From an uncultured Oscillospiraceae bacterium (GTDB lineage: Bacteria; Bacillota; Clostridia; Oscillospirales; Acutalibacteraceae): a stretch of DNA of 8,022 nt. Positions 1 through 6,109 of this stretch are shown in pieces. The DNA lies in assembly GCA_900540535.1 (NCBI GenBank), contig UQGM01000071.1, forward strand, positions 1-8,022. The letters are read 5' to 3'. The translations under genes and the position numbers were made by a program. The notes beneath the pieces were generated by a model. That model saw only the letters and a list, made by a program, of their open reading frames with translations, was not told the origin of the DNA and ran no database searches. Every line of letters begins with the position of its first letter. The stretch's first letter is position 1.

Positions 1-299
1 AGCTCTTTTTTATCGTGTCCGAATGCGCTTCTGATTTTCTGTCTTTCCTCAGGGGTTTCGGCGTTTACACTTATCTTTCCCGACGGAGAATGGTTTATTT
101 TAAGTGATACCCCGCACACCTTCGATATAAGAGAAACATATTTTTCCGCTGCGGCTTCGTTTTCTGTTACAAAAGAAATCTGGGAGGGAGAAAAAGCTCT
201 CGCAAAAAGCGCAAGTCCGTATGCCTCGCTTCTATCACAGCACGAATTTTCGTTTTCTATGGTGCAGATTTCATCTTTGACATCTGAACAAAAGGACAT
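1..299 (-). CDS. whiA: WhiA-family DNA-binding regulator, N-terminal part (3' end outside window)
   Basis: The visible 99 codons begin MSFCSDVKDEI, the usual opening of WhiA, and continue with a paired cysteine (ENSCCDRSEAYG) as in Firmicutes homologues. This part belongs to the degenerate LAGLIDADG-like N-terminal domain; the helix-turn-helix C-terminal domain would lie off the left edge. WhiA homologues are known as sporulation regulators in Streptomyces and as nucleoid-associated or division-linked proteins in Bacillus; its targets here cannot be read from the sequence. The ATG is preceded by GGGAGGCGGAGAA, a strong ribosome binding site. It is the last visible gene of the hprK-glcK-murB-rapZ-whiA operon, 42 nt after rapZ. 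The first bases of the window cut it mid-codon, so it is partial because of the window edge, not broken. Identification rests on the N-terminal motif and the rapZ neighbourhood. Confidence 0.88.
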   Translation of the reverse strand, partial: MSFCSDVKDEICTIENENSCCDRSEAYGLALFARAFSPSQISFVTENEAAAEKYVSLISKVCGVSLKINHSPSGKISVNAETPEERQKIRSAFGHDKKE

Positions 300-341
300 T
301 TCTCCGCCTCCCTCATAATGGATTTATATCTTAATCTTATT

Positions 342-1199
342 TTATTTATCTATATCTCTGTGGTGAATACTTACAGTTATACCCTCGCATTTTTCTTCAA
401 TATAACTTCCAAGATAACGTGCAACAGCTACTGAGCGGTGATGTCCGCCTGTGCAGCCTACCGCAATAACAATCTTTGTCATATCGGAAGTTTTGGCAAG
501 GTTAATCATGGTTTCAGCTAATGAGACAAAACCCGGCAAAAGATCCTTTGCCTGACGGCTTGTTATAACGTAGTCGTAAACCTCTTTTTCCAATCCGTTT
601 TTCTCTCTGAGTGAAGATACATAATAGGGATTGGGAAGCATTCTTACATCGGCAACAAGAGATGCGTCTCTCGGAATACCGAATTTATATCCAAAGGATA
701 CACACTGAACTTCCAGCTTGCTTTTATCCGCTCCGCCGAACATTTCACGTACACGTTCTCTTAAATCTCTGTCCTTCATTCCTGAAGAGTCGATTATGTA
801 ATCGGCAACACGGCGGACACCAAAAAGTCTTTCACGTTCAGCGGATATGGCGTTTTCCAGTGTTTTGCACTCAAAAATAAGCGGATGAAGTCTTCCGGTT
901 TTTCCGTATCTTTCACTTAAAACTTTATTATCAGCTTCAAGAAAAAGCACTTTGCAGTTAAATCCATCTTTTTTCAGACGTTCGGTTTCATCAGCAAGGT
1001 CTGAAAACATCTCACCGGATCTTATATCTGTAACCACCGCTAATTTTTCACTTATTCCCCTCGTTTTCATCATTGCCACAAAATCAGGAATAAGTTTCGG
1101 GGGCATATTGTCAACGCAGTAATATCCCATATCCTCAAAGGCTGATGAAGCCTGAGTTTTTCCTGCTCCCGAAAGACCGGTTATCATTACCAAATCCAT
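342..1199 (-). CDS. rapZ: RapZ/YvcJ-family nucleotide-binding protein
   Basis: This is a 285-residue protein, the typical RapZ length. The P-loop GLSGAGKT is at residues 8-15, and VVTDIRSGEMF near 55-65 is the family's Walker-B-like segment. The C-terminal domain carries SFGYKFGIP (168-176), DVRMLPNPYY (184-193), CTGGHHRSVAVA (249-260) and a terminal HHRDIDK. In E. coli RapZ controls the GlmZ small RNA and so amino-sugar synthesis; in Bacillus YvcJ binds and hydrolyses nucleotides, and its role is less clear. The ATG at 1199 is preferred: it places the P-loop as in homologues and has GGTGAAAGAG upstream. An in-frame TTG at 1220 would add seven residues. The usual TRRxHPL-like motif reads KTGRLHPL (100-107), a small departure. 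It lies 22 nt after murB and 42 nt before whiA. Confidence 0.95.
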   Translation of the reverse strand: MDLVMITGLSGAGKTQASSAFEDMGYYCVDNMPPKLIPDFVAMMKTRGISEKLAVVTDIRSGEMFSDLADETERLKKDGFNCKVLFLEADNKVLSERYGKTGRLHPLIFECKTLENAISAERERLFGVRRVADYIIDSSGMKDRDLRERVREMFGGADKSKLEVQCVSFGYKFGIPRDASLVADVRMLPNPYYVSSLREKNGLEKEVYDYVITSRQAKDLLPGFVSLAETMINLAKTSDMTKIVIAVGCTGGHHRSVAVARYLGSYIEEKCEGITVSIHHRDIDK

Positions 1200-1221
1200 T
1201 TCTCTTTCACCATCCAACAAT

Positions 1222-2130
1222 TCAGGGAATTTTTATAACTTCAGGTTCAAGCATAACTCCCTTTTCCTCAAATACCTTTTTCTGTATAAGCTCAATAAGC
1301 GCAGAAACATCACTGCTTGTTGCGCCTGTATTATTTACTATAAAGCCCGCATGCTTTTCGCTGACCTCGGCCCCTCCGACTCTCGCACCCTTGAGTCCGC
1401 ACTGCTCAATAAGTGCTCCGGCAAAGTTTCCCTCAGGACGCTTAAAAACACTGCCTGCACTGGGAAATTCAAGGGGCTGCTTTGACTTTCTTCTGTTAAG
1501 AAAATCATCCATTCTTGCTTTTATTGCCTCTTTATCATCTTTTTTAAGCTTAAAACGTGCACTGGCAACTACAAAACCTGTTTCACGGTAAATGCTCGTT
1601 CTGTAACCCAGACGCATCTGCGAAACCTCAATTTCACCCGGTGTTCCGTCCTGCTCAAAATAGCGGCATGAAAAAAGTACATCTTTCATCTCACCGCCGT
1701 ATGCTCCCGCATTCATAAATACTGCGCCGCCGACACTTCCGGGAATACCGAAAGCAAACTCAAGACCGCTGAGTCCTTTTTCAAGGGCAAAACGGCAGAG
1801 CCGTGACAGGCTTAAACCTGCCCCGCACTCTACCGTCGTTTCGTCAACCATTCGTACTTCCGAAAGTCCGTCTCCTATTTTAATAACCACAGAATCAATT
1901 CCGCAGTCATCTACAAGAAGATTGCTTCCGTTTCCGATTATATAAGGCTTTACGTTCCCCTCGGCACATTTTGCAAGGATACCGGAAAGCTCTTTTTCAC
2001 TTTGCGGCTCGACCAGCAGAGCGGCGCTGCCCCCGATTTTAAAAGTGGTATACTCACTCATAGGTGCATCAGTTAAAACTTTGCATCCTGCTTCACGGGC
2101 GAAAACTTCTATCTTTTCTGCTCTGCTCAT
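1222..2130 (-). CDS. murB: UDP-N-acetylenolpyruvoylglucosamine reductase (MurB)
   Basis: MurB is the cytoplasmic FAD enzyme that reduces enolpyruvyl-UDP-GlcNAc to UDP-MurNAc with NADPH, the second committed step of peptidoglycan synthesis. The 302-residue protein fits the short (type II) MurB class of Gram-positives. Visible motifs are TTFKIGGSA (28-36, FAD domain), GNGSNLLV (about 66-73), GIPGSVGGAVFMNAGAYGGE (FAD/substrate loop), LGYRTSIYR (contains a conserved Tyr-Arg), PSAGSVFKRP (the serine near 227 is the expected proton donor) and LEPEVIKIP at the C-terminus (expected catalytic Glu). The reading frame is open for 25 more codons upstream, but these overlap the end of the ROK kinase gene. 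The ATG at 2130 has GGAGGT three bases upstream and gives the standard N-terminus. It begins 17 nt after the kinase stop codon, so the two are very probably cotranscribed. Confidence 0.96.
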   Translation of the reverse strand: MSRAEKIEVFAREAGCKVLTDAPMSEYTTFKIGGSAALLVEPQSEKELSGILAKCAEGNVKPYIIGNGSNLLVDDCGIDSVVIKIGDGLSEVRMVDETTVECGAGLSLSRLCRFALEKGLSGLEFAFGIPGSVGGAVFMNAGAYGGEMKDVLFSCRYFEQDGTPGEIEVSQMRLGYRTSIYRETGFVVASARFKLKKDDKEAIKARMDDFLNRRKSKQPLEFPSAGSVFKRPEGNFAGALIEQCGLKGARVGGAEVSEKHAGFIVNNTGATSSDVSALIELIQKKVFEEKGVMLEPEVIKIP

Positions 2131-2147
2131 ATTACCTCCGAATTTTA

Positions 2148-3095
2148 TCAGTCCAGAAGCGCCGCACCTATAACGCCTGCATCGTTTCCTAAAAGAGCAC
2201 GGCAAATCTGAGTCTGAGTTTTTGCAAACATACTGTATCTTTCTCTCTCAACATGCTTTCTCAGGGGTTCGAGAAGGCTTTCACCCTCATGGCTGATTCC
2301 GCCGCCGATGCAGATCATCTCAGGCTGAAGGATGTTGATTACGTTTATTATACCACATGCTATGTAATAAATATACTGTTCAACAACTCTTTTTGCAGCT
2401 GCATCGCCTTTGCGAAGAGCTTCAAATGCAGTTCTGCCTGTAACAAGATTGATATTTTCATTTACAAGGTGCCACATTTCGCTGTCATAGCTGTGACGCA
2501 TTGCGTGCTTTGTCTGACTGATAAGAGCTGTTGCGGAAGCATATCTCTCCCAGCAGCCTCTTCTGCCGCAGTTGCACTGTTCACCGTCAATATCAATTAC
2601 CATGTGACCGAACTCAGCTGCAGCAAAGTTTGAGCCATTGTAAATCTTACCGTCTATAACAACACCGCTGCCGACACCTGTACCTAAAGTGATAGCAACA
2701 AAGTTTTTAACGCCTCTGCCTGCACCTGCAAGAGCTTCGCCAAGAGCTGCACAGTTAGCGTCGTTATCAATATAGATTTTCTTGCCGGGAAGGCGCTCTT
2801 CCATCATCTTCTGAGCATGGAGATTTTTGAAATCAAGGTTATTTGAGAACTCGATCATTCCGGTAGCTTTATTTACTGTACCGGGAGCTCCCATTCCGAT
2901 TGAATCAATATCTTCCATTTTAAGACCTGCATCCTCAACTGCAAGGGTAACAGCCTTTGCAATATCATCAAAAATAAGTTCTGCCTCACGGGGTGCATTT
3001 GTCTTAAGCTTTCCTCTTCCGATTATTTCAAAGCTGTCGTTGATAACACCGGCAACTATATTTGTTCCACCTAAATCAATTCCTACTCTGTACAT
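2148..3095 (-). CDS. glcK: ROK-family glucokinase
   Basis: This 315-residue ROK (repressor/ORF/kinase) protein lacks the N-terminal helix-turn-helix of ROK repressors, so it is a kinase. GIDLGGTN (5-12) is the ATP phosphate loop, NDAN (111-114) holds the likely catalytic base Asp112, and ITLGTGVGSG (135-144) is the second phosphate motif. EFGHMVID with CNCGRRGCWE (His164, Cys174, Cys176, Cys181) is the ROK zinc site, and CIGGGIS (262-268) lies in the C-terminal lobe. The likely reaction is ATP-dependent phosphorylation of glucose to glucose-6-phosphate in the cytoplasm; other hexoses or N-acyl sugars cannot be excluded from sequence alone. The ATG follows TAGGAGGAATGAAGA, a strong ribosome binding site. 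It lies 33 nt after hprK, so a sugar kinase is coexpressed with the sensor of glycolytic flux. The symbol assumes glucose as substrate. Confidence 0.9.
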   Translation of the reverse strand: MYRVGIDLGGTNIVAGVINDSFEIIGRGKLKTNAPREAELIFDDIAKAVTLAVEDAGLKMEDIDSIGMGAPGTVNKATGMIEFSNNLDFKNLHAQKMMEERLPGKKIYIDNDANCAALGEALAGAGRGVKNFVAITLGTGVGSGVVIDGKIYNGSNFAAAEFGHMVIDIDGEQCNCGRRGCWERYASATALISQTKHAMRHSYDSEMWHLVNENINLVTGRTAFEALRKGDAAAKRVVEQYIYYIACGIINVINILQPEMICIGGGISHEGESLLEPLRKHVERERYSMFAKTQTQICRALLGNDAGVIGAALLD

Positions 3096-3128
3096 TCTTC
3101 ATTCCTCCTAATTTTTGTGCTTCGGAAC

Positions 3129-4094
3129 TCAAAGATTCTGCCAAACAAGAAGTTCATCCTGCTCCGGCTGAATATCTTCCATTCCAAGGCGGTGAAGAAG
3201 TTCACGGGCAGCATTATATCCCATCTTCTTCTGTCTGTTATTCATTGCCGCTATTTCAATGATAACAGCCAAGTTTCTTCCGGGTTTAACCGGTATTGTA
3301 AGCTGCGGAACATCAATATCGAGAATTGAGCAATACTCATCTTCCATTCCCATTCTGTCATATACCTTATTGCTGTCCCAAAGCTCAAGCTGAATAACCA
3401 TATCTATTTTTTCGGTCATTTTTACAGCGCCCATACCGAAAATACGTCTTGCATTGATTATTCCGATTCCTCTAAGCTCCATAAAGTGACGAATATTGTC
3501 AGGAGCAGAACCAACTAACGTTTTATTGGATACACGCCTTATTTCAACTGCATCATCGGCAATAAGACGATGACCTCTTTTAATGAGCTCAACTGCGGTT
3601 TCGCTTTTACCTACTCCGCTGTCGCCCAGAATAAGCACACCTTCACCGGATACTTCAACCAATACTCCGTGACGTGTAATTCTCGGAGCAAGTTCAACGC
3701 TCAGATATGCAATAAGCGTTGACATTATGCTTGAAGTGGTATCACCTGTTCTAAGAAGAGGTACACCATACTTCTTACATCCGTTCATAAGCTCATCAAA
3801 GCAGTTGAGGTTTCGTGTTATAAGCACCGCACTGGGACGCTGTGAAGTAAACCGTTCCACGCTCTCAAGTCTTTTTTCCGGACTGAGGTTTTCAAGAAAC
3901 GCCATCTCTGCCAAACCTAAAAACTGAATTCTTTCAGGATCAAAATAATCATTTGCGCTGGCAAGAATCAAACCGGGTCTGTTTACATCACAGCAAGTTA
4001 TGTACAGATCAGTTGCTTCCGTGGGCAAATAAAGAGTTTCAAATCCATGATCCTTTATTATTTTCGCAAGAGATACCGAATATTTTACAGCCAT
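3129..4094 (-). CDS. hprK: HPr kinase/phosphorylase (HprK)
   Basis: HprK phosphorylates and dephosphorylates Ser46 of the PTS protein HPr according to fructose-1,6-bisphosphate, ATP and phosphate levels, which drives CcpA-dependent catabolite control in Firmicutes. The 321-residue protein has an N-terminal domain (about 1-130), then RHGVLVEVSG (His142 matches the conserved His before the P-loop), Walker A GDSGVGKS (157-164), acidic ADDAVE (179-184), the HprK signature ELRGIGIINARRIFG (206-220), and the C-terminal VPQLTIPVKPGRN (262-274) ending in the helix that contains NRQKKMGYNAARE. I chose the ATG at 4094 because AAAGAGGTGG lies six bases upstream; an in-frame ATG at 4112 would add six residues but has no good ribosome binding site. 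It is the first gene of the five-gene operon and has its own promoter. The HPr target gene is not in the window. Confidence 0.96.
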   Translation of the reverse strand: MAVKYSVSLAKIIKDHGFETLYLPTEATDLYITCCDVNRPGLILASANDYFDPERIQFLGLAEMAFLENLSPEKRLESVERFTSQRPSAVLITRNLNCFDELMNGCKKYGVPLLRTGDTTSSIMSTLIAYLSVELAPRITRHGVLVEVSGEGVLILGDSGVGKSETAVELIKRGHRLIADDAVEIRRVSNKTLVGSAPDNIRHFMELRGIGIINARRIFGMGAVKMTEKIDMVIQLELWDSNKVYDRMGMEDEYCSILDIDVPQLTIPVKPGRNLAVIIEIAAMNNRQKKMGYNAARELLHRLGMEDIQPEQDELLVWQNL

Positions 4095-4158
4095 TTTTTC
4101 CACCTCTTTCATTTTTGCCTGAATAAGCTTTCACTTAATAAACCCAATTAACTATACA

Positions 4159-4175
4159 TAACAAATCATTTGTTA
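4159..4175. promoter_or_regulatory. Perfect 8-1-8 palindrome after the hprK promoter (candidate operator)
   Basis: TAACAAAT, one C, then ATTTGTTA forms an exact inverted repeat. It lies about 4 to 20 bases downstream of the start site predicted from the hprK -10 box, a position where a bound repressor would block the promoter. As RNA it could only form a weak AT-rich hairpin, and no U-tract follows directly, so a terminator is unlikely. A single half-site TAACAAA recurs at 4265-4271, upstream of the -35 box of the divergent glycosyltransferase promoter. I do not recognise the regulator; the sequence is not the usual CcpA cre or Rex consensus. Confidence 0.45.
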
Positions 4176-4185
4176 ATTCGCTTTT

Positions 4186-4214
4186 ATTATAAAATGAAAT
4201 AATGAAAACTGCAA
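4186..4214 (-). promoter_or_regulatory. Sigma-A-type promoter for the hprK operon
   Basis: On the minus strand TTGCAG (4214-4209) is separated by exactly 17 nt from TATAAT (4191-4186). The predicted start is near 4179, giving a leader of about 85 nt before the hprK ATG. The -10 is a perfect match and the -35 matches in four of six bases. It is the only good promoter I see upstream of hprK, and no terminator separates the five genes, so it probably drives the whole operon. Confidence 0.72.
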
Positions 4215-4283
4215 CTAAAATATTCAGAAAAATATTATTTTTTTCACCTTCAATTAAAAATGTATAACAAAAATCGAAAACAA

Positions 4284-4312
4284 TTGATTAAATTTGAAAT
4301 TTGGAGTATTAT
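4284..4312 (+). promoter_or_regulatory. Candidate promoter for the glycosyltransferase gene
   Basis: TTGATT (4284-4289), a 17-nt spacer and TATTAT (4307-4312) would start transcription near 4319, about 40 nt before the gene. The region is very AT-rich, so chance matches are likely and a shifted -10 such as TATATT is also possible. It is divergent from the hprK promoter; the two -35 boxes are about 70 bp apart, and the remaining intergenic DNA (4113-4361) shows nothing else I can name. Confidence 0.5.
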
Positions 4313-4361
4313 ATATTGTAATAAAAAAATAGTTAAATGATTTTGCAAAGGCGGTTTGATG

Positions 4362-5570
4362 ATGAAACTGAAAGTAGCTGTTATGAATGACGCTTTCCCT
4401 CCGACCATAGACGGCACGTCTTCAACTGCTCTCAATTATGCAAATATATTGCACAAAAACCATTGTGATGTTATGGTTATAACTCCAAGAGCTCCCCATG
4501 TTAAGGATAACTATCCCTATGAGGTGTTCAGATACGATGCTTTTCAGTTCAATAAAAAAGAACAGTATCAATTTGGATGGCCTTTCCGTCACAGTTTAAG
4601 GGAATATGTCTGGTCAAAGAATCTTGACCTTATGCACTTTCACTGTCCCATTGCCTCAGGCAAATTTGCCAGAATAATCGCTCAGGGACAGAAGATTCCC
4701 ATTGTGGCAACCTATCACACAAAATACGATTATGATATAAGAAAAAGAGTACCCACTAAGGCTCTTCAGGATTTCTTTCTGCGATTCATTGTCACCAACA
4801 TGTCAGCTGCGGATGAAGTTTGGGTAGTAAGCCCGGGAGCAGGAGAAAATCTTAAATCAATCGGCTATAAGGGCGACTATATAGTCATGCCAAACGGCGT
4901 TGATTTCCCCAGAGGAAAAGCCGATGAAAATAAAGTGAACGAACTGAGAAAAGAGCTTAAAATTCCGGACGGAATACCTGTCTTTTTATTTGTGGGACGC
5001 ATTATGTGGTATAAGAATCTTAAAATCACTGTTGATGCTTTAAAAATACTTAAAGATAAAGGTTTTGATTTCAGATTTGTCATGGTCGGAAAGGGCACCG
5101 ACGAAAGGGATATCAAGAGATATATTAATAAATCCGGAATCAGCGAAAAATGCATTTATGCCGGAAAAATCAGTGACCGTGAAAAACTCAGATGTTATTA
5201 CTCTATGGCTGACGCATTCCTTTTCCCCTCTACATTCGACTCCCATGGCCTTGTTGTAAGAGAAGCGGCGGCTTGCGAATGTCCGTCACTTCTCATAAGA
5301 AACAGCAGTGCCGCTTACGGCATTGAAGAAGGCGTAACGGGATTTTTATCAGAGGAAAATGCCGTAGATTTCGCAGAAGCAATTGAAGATATGCTTTCCG
5401 ATATGGACAAACTTAAGGAAGTAGGCAAAAACGCCGGAGAAAAGATTTATCTTTCATGGACCGACTCTGTTGCAGCAGCATATGAAAGATATGAAAACTT
5501 ATGTAAAAACTGGCCCTATCCTCTTCCCTGCAAGGGTGGAAAGGCTGTTCCGGCTGAAACAAAACAGTAA
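4362..5570 (+). CDS. GT4-type glycosyltransferase (GT-B fold), acceptor unknown
   Basis: This 402-residue retaining glycosyltransferase transfers a sugar from a nucleotide sugar to an unknown acceptor, plausibly a membrane lipid or cell-surface glycan on the cytoplasmic face. The N-terminal Rossmann half starts KLKVAVMNDAFPPTIDGTS, with DLMHFHCP (89-96) and VATYHTKYD (115-123). The donor half has VMPNGVDFP (175-183), FVGRIMWYKNL (210-220; Arg213 and Lys218 are expected to contact the donor phosphates) and TFDSHGLVVREAAAC (291-305). The classical E-x7-E pair reads Asp293-x7-Glu301; I recall Asp here in related clostridial proteins, so it need not be a defect. There is no signal peptide or membrane helix. 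AAGGCGG at 4348-4354 fits the ATG at 4362 (seven bases) better than the ATG at 4359. The gene has no clear terminator of its own, so readthrough into the next gene is possible. Confidence 0.88.
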   Translation: MKLKVAVMNDAFPPTIDGTSSTALNYANILHKNHCDVMVITPRAPHVKDNYPYEVFRYDAFQFNKKEQYQFGWPFRHSLREYVWSKNLDLMHFHCPIASGKFARIIAQGQKIPIVATYHTKYDYDIRKRVPTKALQDFFLRFIVTNMSAADEVWVVSPGAGENLKSIGYKGDYIVMPNGVDFPRGKADENKVNELRKELKIPDGIPVFLFVGRIMWYKNLKITVDALKILKDKGFDFRFVMVGKGTDERDIKRYINKSGISEKCIYAGKISDREKLRCYYSMADAFLFPSTFDSHGLVVREAAACECPSLLIRNSSAAYGIEEGVTGFLSEENAVDFAEAIEDMLSDMDKLKEVGKNAGEKIYLSWTDSVAAAYERYENLCKNWPYPLPCKGGKAVPAETKQ

Positions 5571-5581
5571 CTTTGGATTTT

Positions 5582-5610
5582 TTGACACAAGTGACATTTT
5601 ATGGTAAAAT
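5582..5610 (+). promoter_or_regulatory. Near-consensus sigma-A promoter for the 96-residue protein
   Basis: TTGACA (5582-5587), a 17-nt spacer and TAAAAT (5605-5610) match the vegetative consensus in 11 of 12 bases. It lies only 11 nt after the glycosyltransferase stop codon. The predicted start is near 5617, about 32 nt before the ATG. It suggests that the small gene is expressed strongly and independently of the glycosyltransferase. Confidence 0.82.
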
Positions 5611-5648
5611 AAAAGTCTATAAAATTTACAGAAAGCGGAGTGATATAA

Positions 5649-5939
5649 ATGGCAGCCAAAAAGAAGTTTCTCACATACAAGGGCAAACCTCTGGTAAGAA
5701 GCGGAAAGACCATATATTATGGCGATATGGCGGATCCTTTCGTAGTTATGCTTCAGATTAACAGCACTAAAGACTTTAACGGCCTTGAAATTGCTGACAA
5801 GGTTACCGTACAGCTTTTAAGCACAGATCCCGATGCACGCCCCCATGACAGAATCATCAAGAAGAGCGAAAAAATCGGTCTTTATAATGCCATGGATATT
5901 GGCTCTATATGGCTTGAGCGTGCGCTGAACAACAAATAA
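5649..5939 (+). CDS. Small conserved protein of unknown function (96 residues)
   Basis: The start has a clear ribosome binding site (GGAGTGA, five bases before ATG), a near-consensus promoter upstream and an intrinsic terminator seven bases after the stop, so it is a complete monocistronic gene. The protein is soluble and basic, with no signal peptide, membrane helix or cysteine. Its alternating pattern suggests a small beta-rich fold: KKFLTYKGKPLVRSGKTIYY (5-24), PFVVMLQI (30-37), VTVQLLSTDP (52-61), then a helical tail ending IGSIWLERAL (84-93). I recall similar uncharacterised proteins with the phrases TYKGKPLVR, VQLLSTDP and IGSIWLERAL across Clostridia but know no assigned function. Neighbours give no clear hint. 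Coding status is confident; function is unknown. Confidence 0.85.
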   Translation: MAAKKKFLTYKGKPLVRSGKTIYYGDMADPFVVMLQINSTKDFNGLEIADKVTVQLLSTDPDARPHDRIIKKSEKIGLYNAMDIGSIWLERALNNK

Positions 5940-5945
5940 CTTTTT

Positions 5946-5978
5946 AAAGATGACCTTTTCGGGTCATCTTTTATTTTT
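5946..5978 (+). terminator. Intrinsic terminator after the 96-residue gene
   Basis: AAAGATGACC (5946-5955) pairs exactly with GGTCATCTTT (5962-5971) around a six-base loop, followed by a T-rich tract (TATTTTT). It begins seven bases after the stop codon. It would also reduce transcription entering the insertion sequence that starts just downstream. The minus strand has no T-tract after the stem, so it appears one-directional. Confidence 0.88.
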
Positions 5979-5988
5979 ATCATACAAA

Positions 5989-6009
5989 ACCACAAGTTAT
6001 ACTTGTGGT
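5989..6009 (+). repeat. Left-end subterminal hairpin of the IS
   Basis: ACCACAAGT (5989-5997) and ACTTGTGGT (6001-6009) form a perfect 9-bp stem around the loop TAT. In IS608 and IS200 relatives, such a hairpin a short distance inside the left tip is recognised by TnpA on the top strand. This one lacks the bulged T seen at the right end. TnpA cleavage should fall some bases to its left, within or near the T-rich tract. Confidence 0.75.
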
Positions 6010-6032
6010 GAGAGACAAAGCGGAAGCGTTCA

Positions 6033-6063
6033 TTGAGATGAAAAAGACCTCCTTTGGTATAAT
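6033..6063 (+). promoter_or_regulatory. tnpA: Candidate internal tnpA promoter (extended -10)
   Basis: TGGTATAAT (6055-6063) is a perfect extended -10 element; the best -35 is TTGAGA (6033-6038) at a long 19-nt spacing, which the TGn extension could tolerate. Transcription would start near 6070-6071, exactly where GCAACACC begins. The promoter overlaps the left arm of the leader inverted repeat, so its own transcript would not contain that arm. This is inferred from sequence only. Confidence 0.55.
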
Positions 6064-6102
6064 GAAGAGTGCAACACCAGCTGCACAAAACCAAAGGAGG
6101 TC
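6046..6102 (+). promoter_or_regulatory. tnpA: Inverted repeat that can sequester the tnpA ribosome binding site
   Basis: GACCTCCTTTGGT (6046-6058) is exactly complementary to ACCAAAGGAGGTC (6090-6102), and the right arm contains the tnpA ribosome binding site AAAGGAGG (6093-6100). In RNA covering both arms, a 13-bp GC-containing stem would hide the site and block translation. IS200 is known to repress its transposase with a leader stem-loop over the ribosome binding site, so this fits the family. The 31-nt loop contains GCAACACCAGCTGCAC, which is complementary to the hairpin after tnpA. Confidence 0.85.
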
Positions 6103-6109
6103 GCAAAAA

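Noticed and set aside
1145..1591. Plus-strand open frame of 148 codons opposite murB
   Set aside because: It is antisense to well-supported murB motifs, has no ribosome binding site and its translation is low-complexity Ser/Leu/Phe-rich, typical of a shadow frame.
2131..2205. MurB extension of 25 residues
   Set aside because: It overlaps the end of the kinase gene, has a non-MurB sequence, and the ATG at 2130 has a perfect ribosome binding site.
4113..4158. Riboswitch or other structured leader before hprK
   Set aside because: The leader is only about 85 nt and AT-rich, with no recognisable aptamer or terminator/antiterminator pair beyond the short palindrome.
4878..5246. Open frames on the minus strand within the glycosyltransferase gene
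   Set aside because: No ribosome binding sites or recognisable motifs; fully covered by a clear plus-strand gene.
6005..6109. N-terminal extension of the transposase upstream of 6110
   Set aside because: The frame is merely open; it overlaps the leader inverted repeat, and the ribosome binding site and family N-terminus both point to the ATG at 6110.
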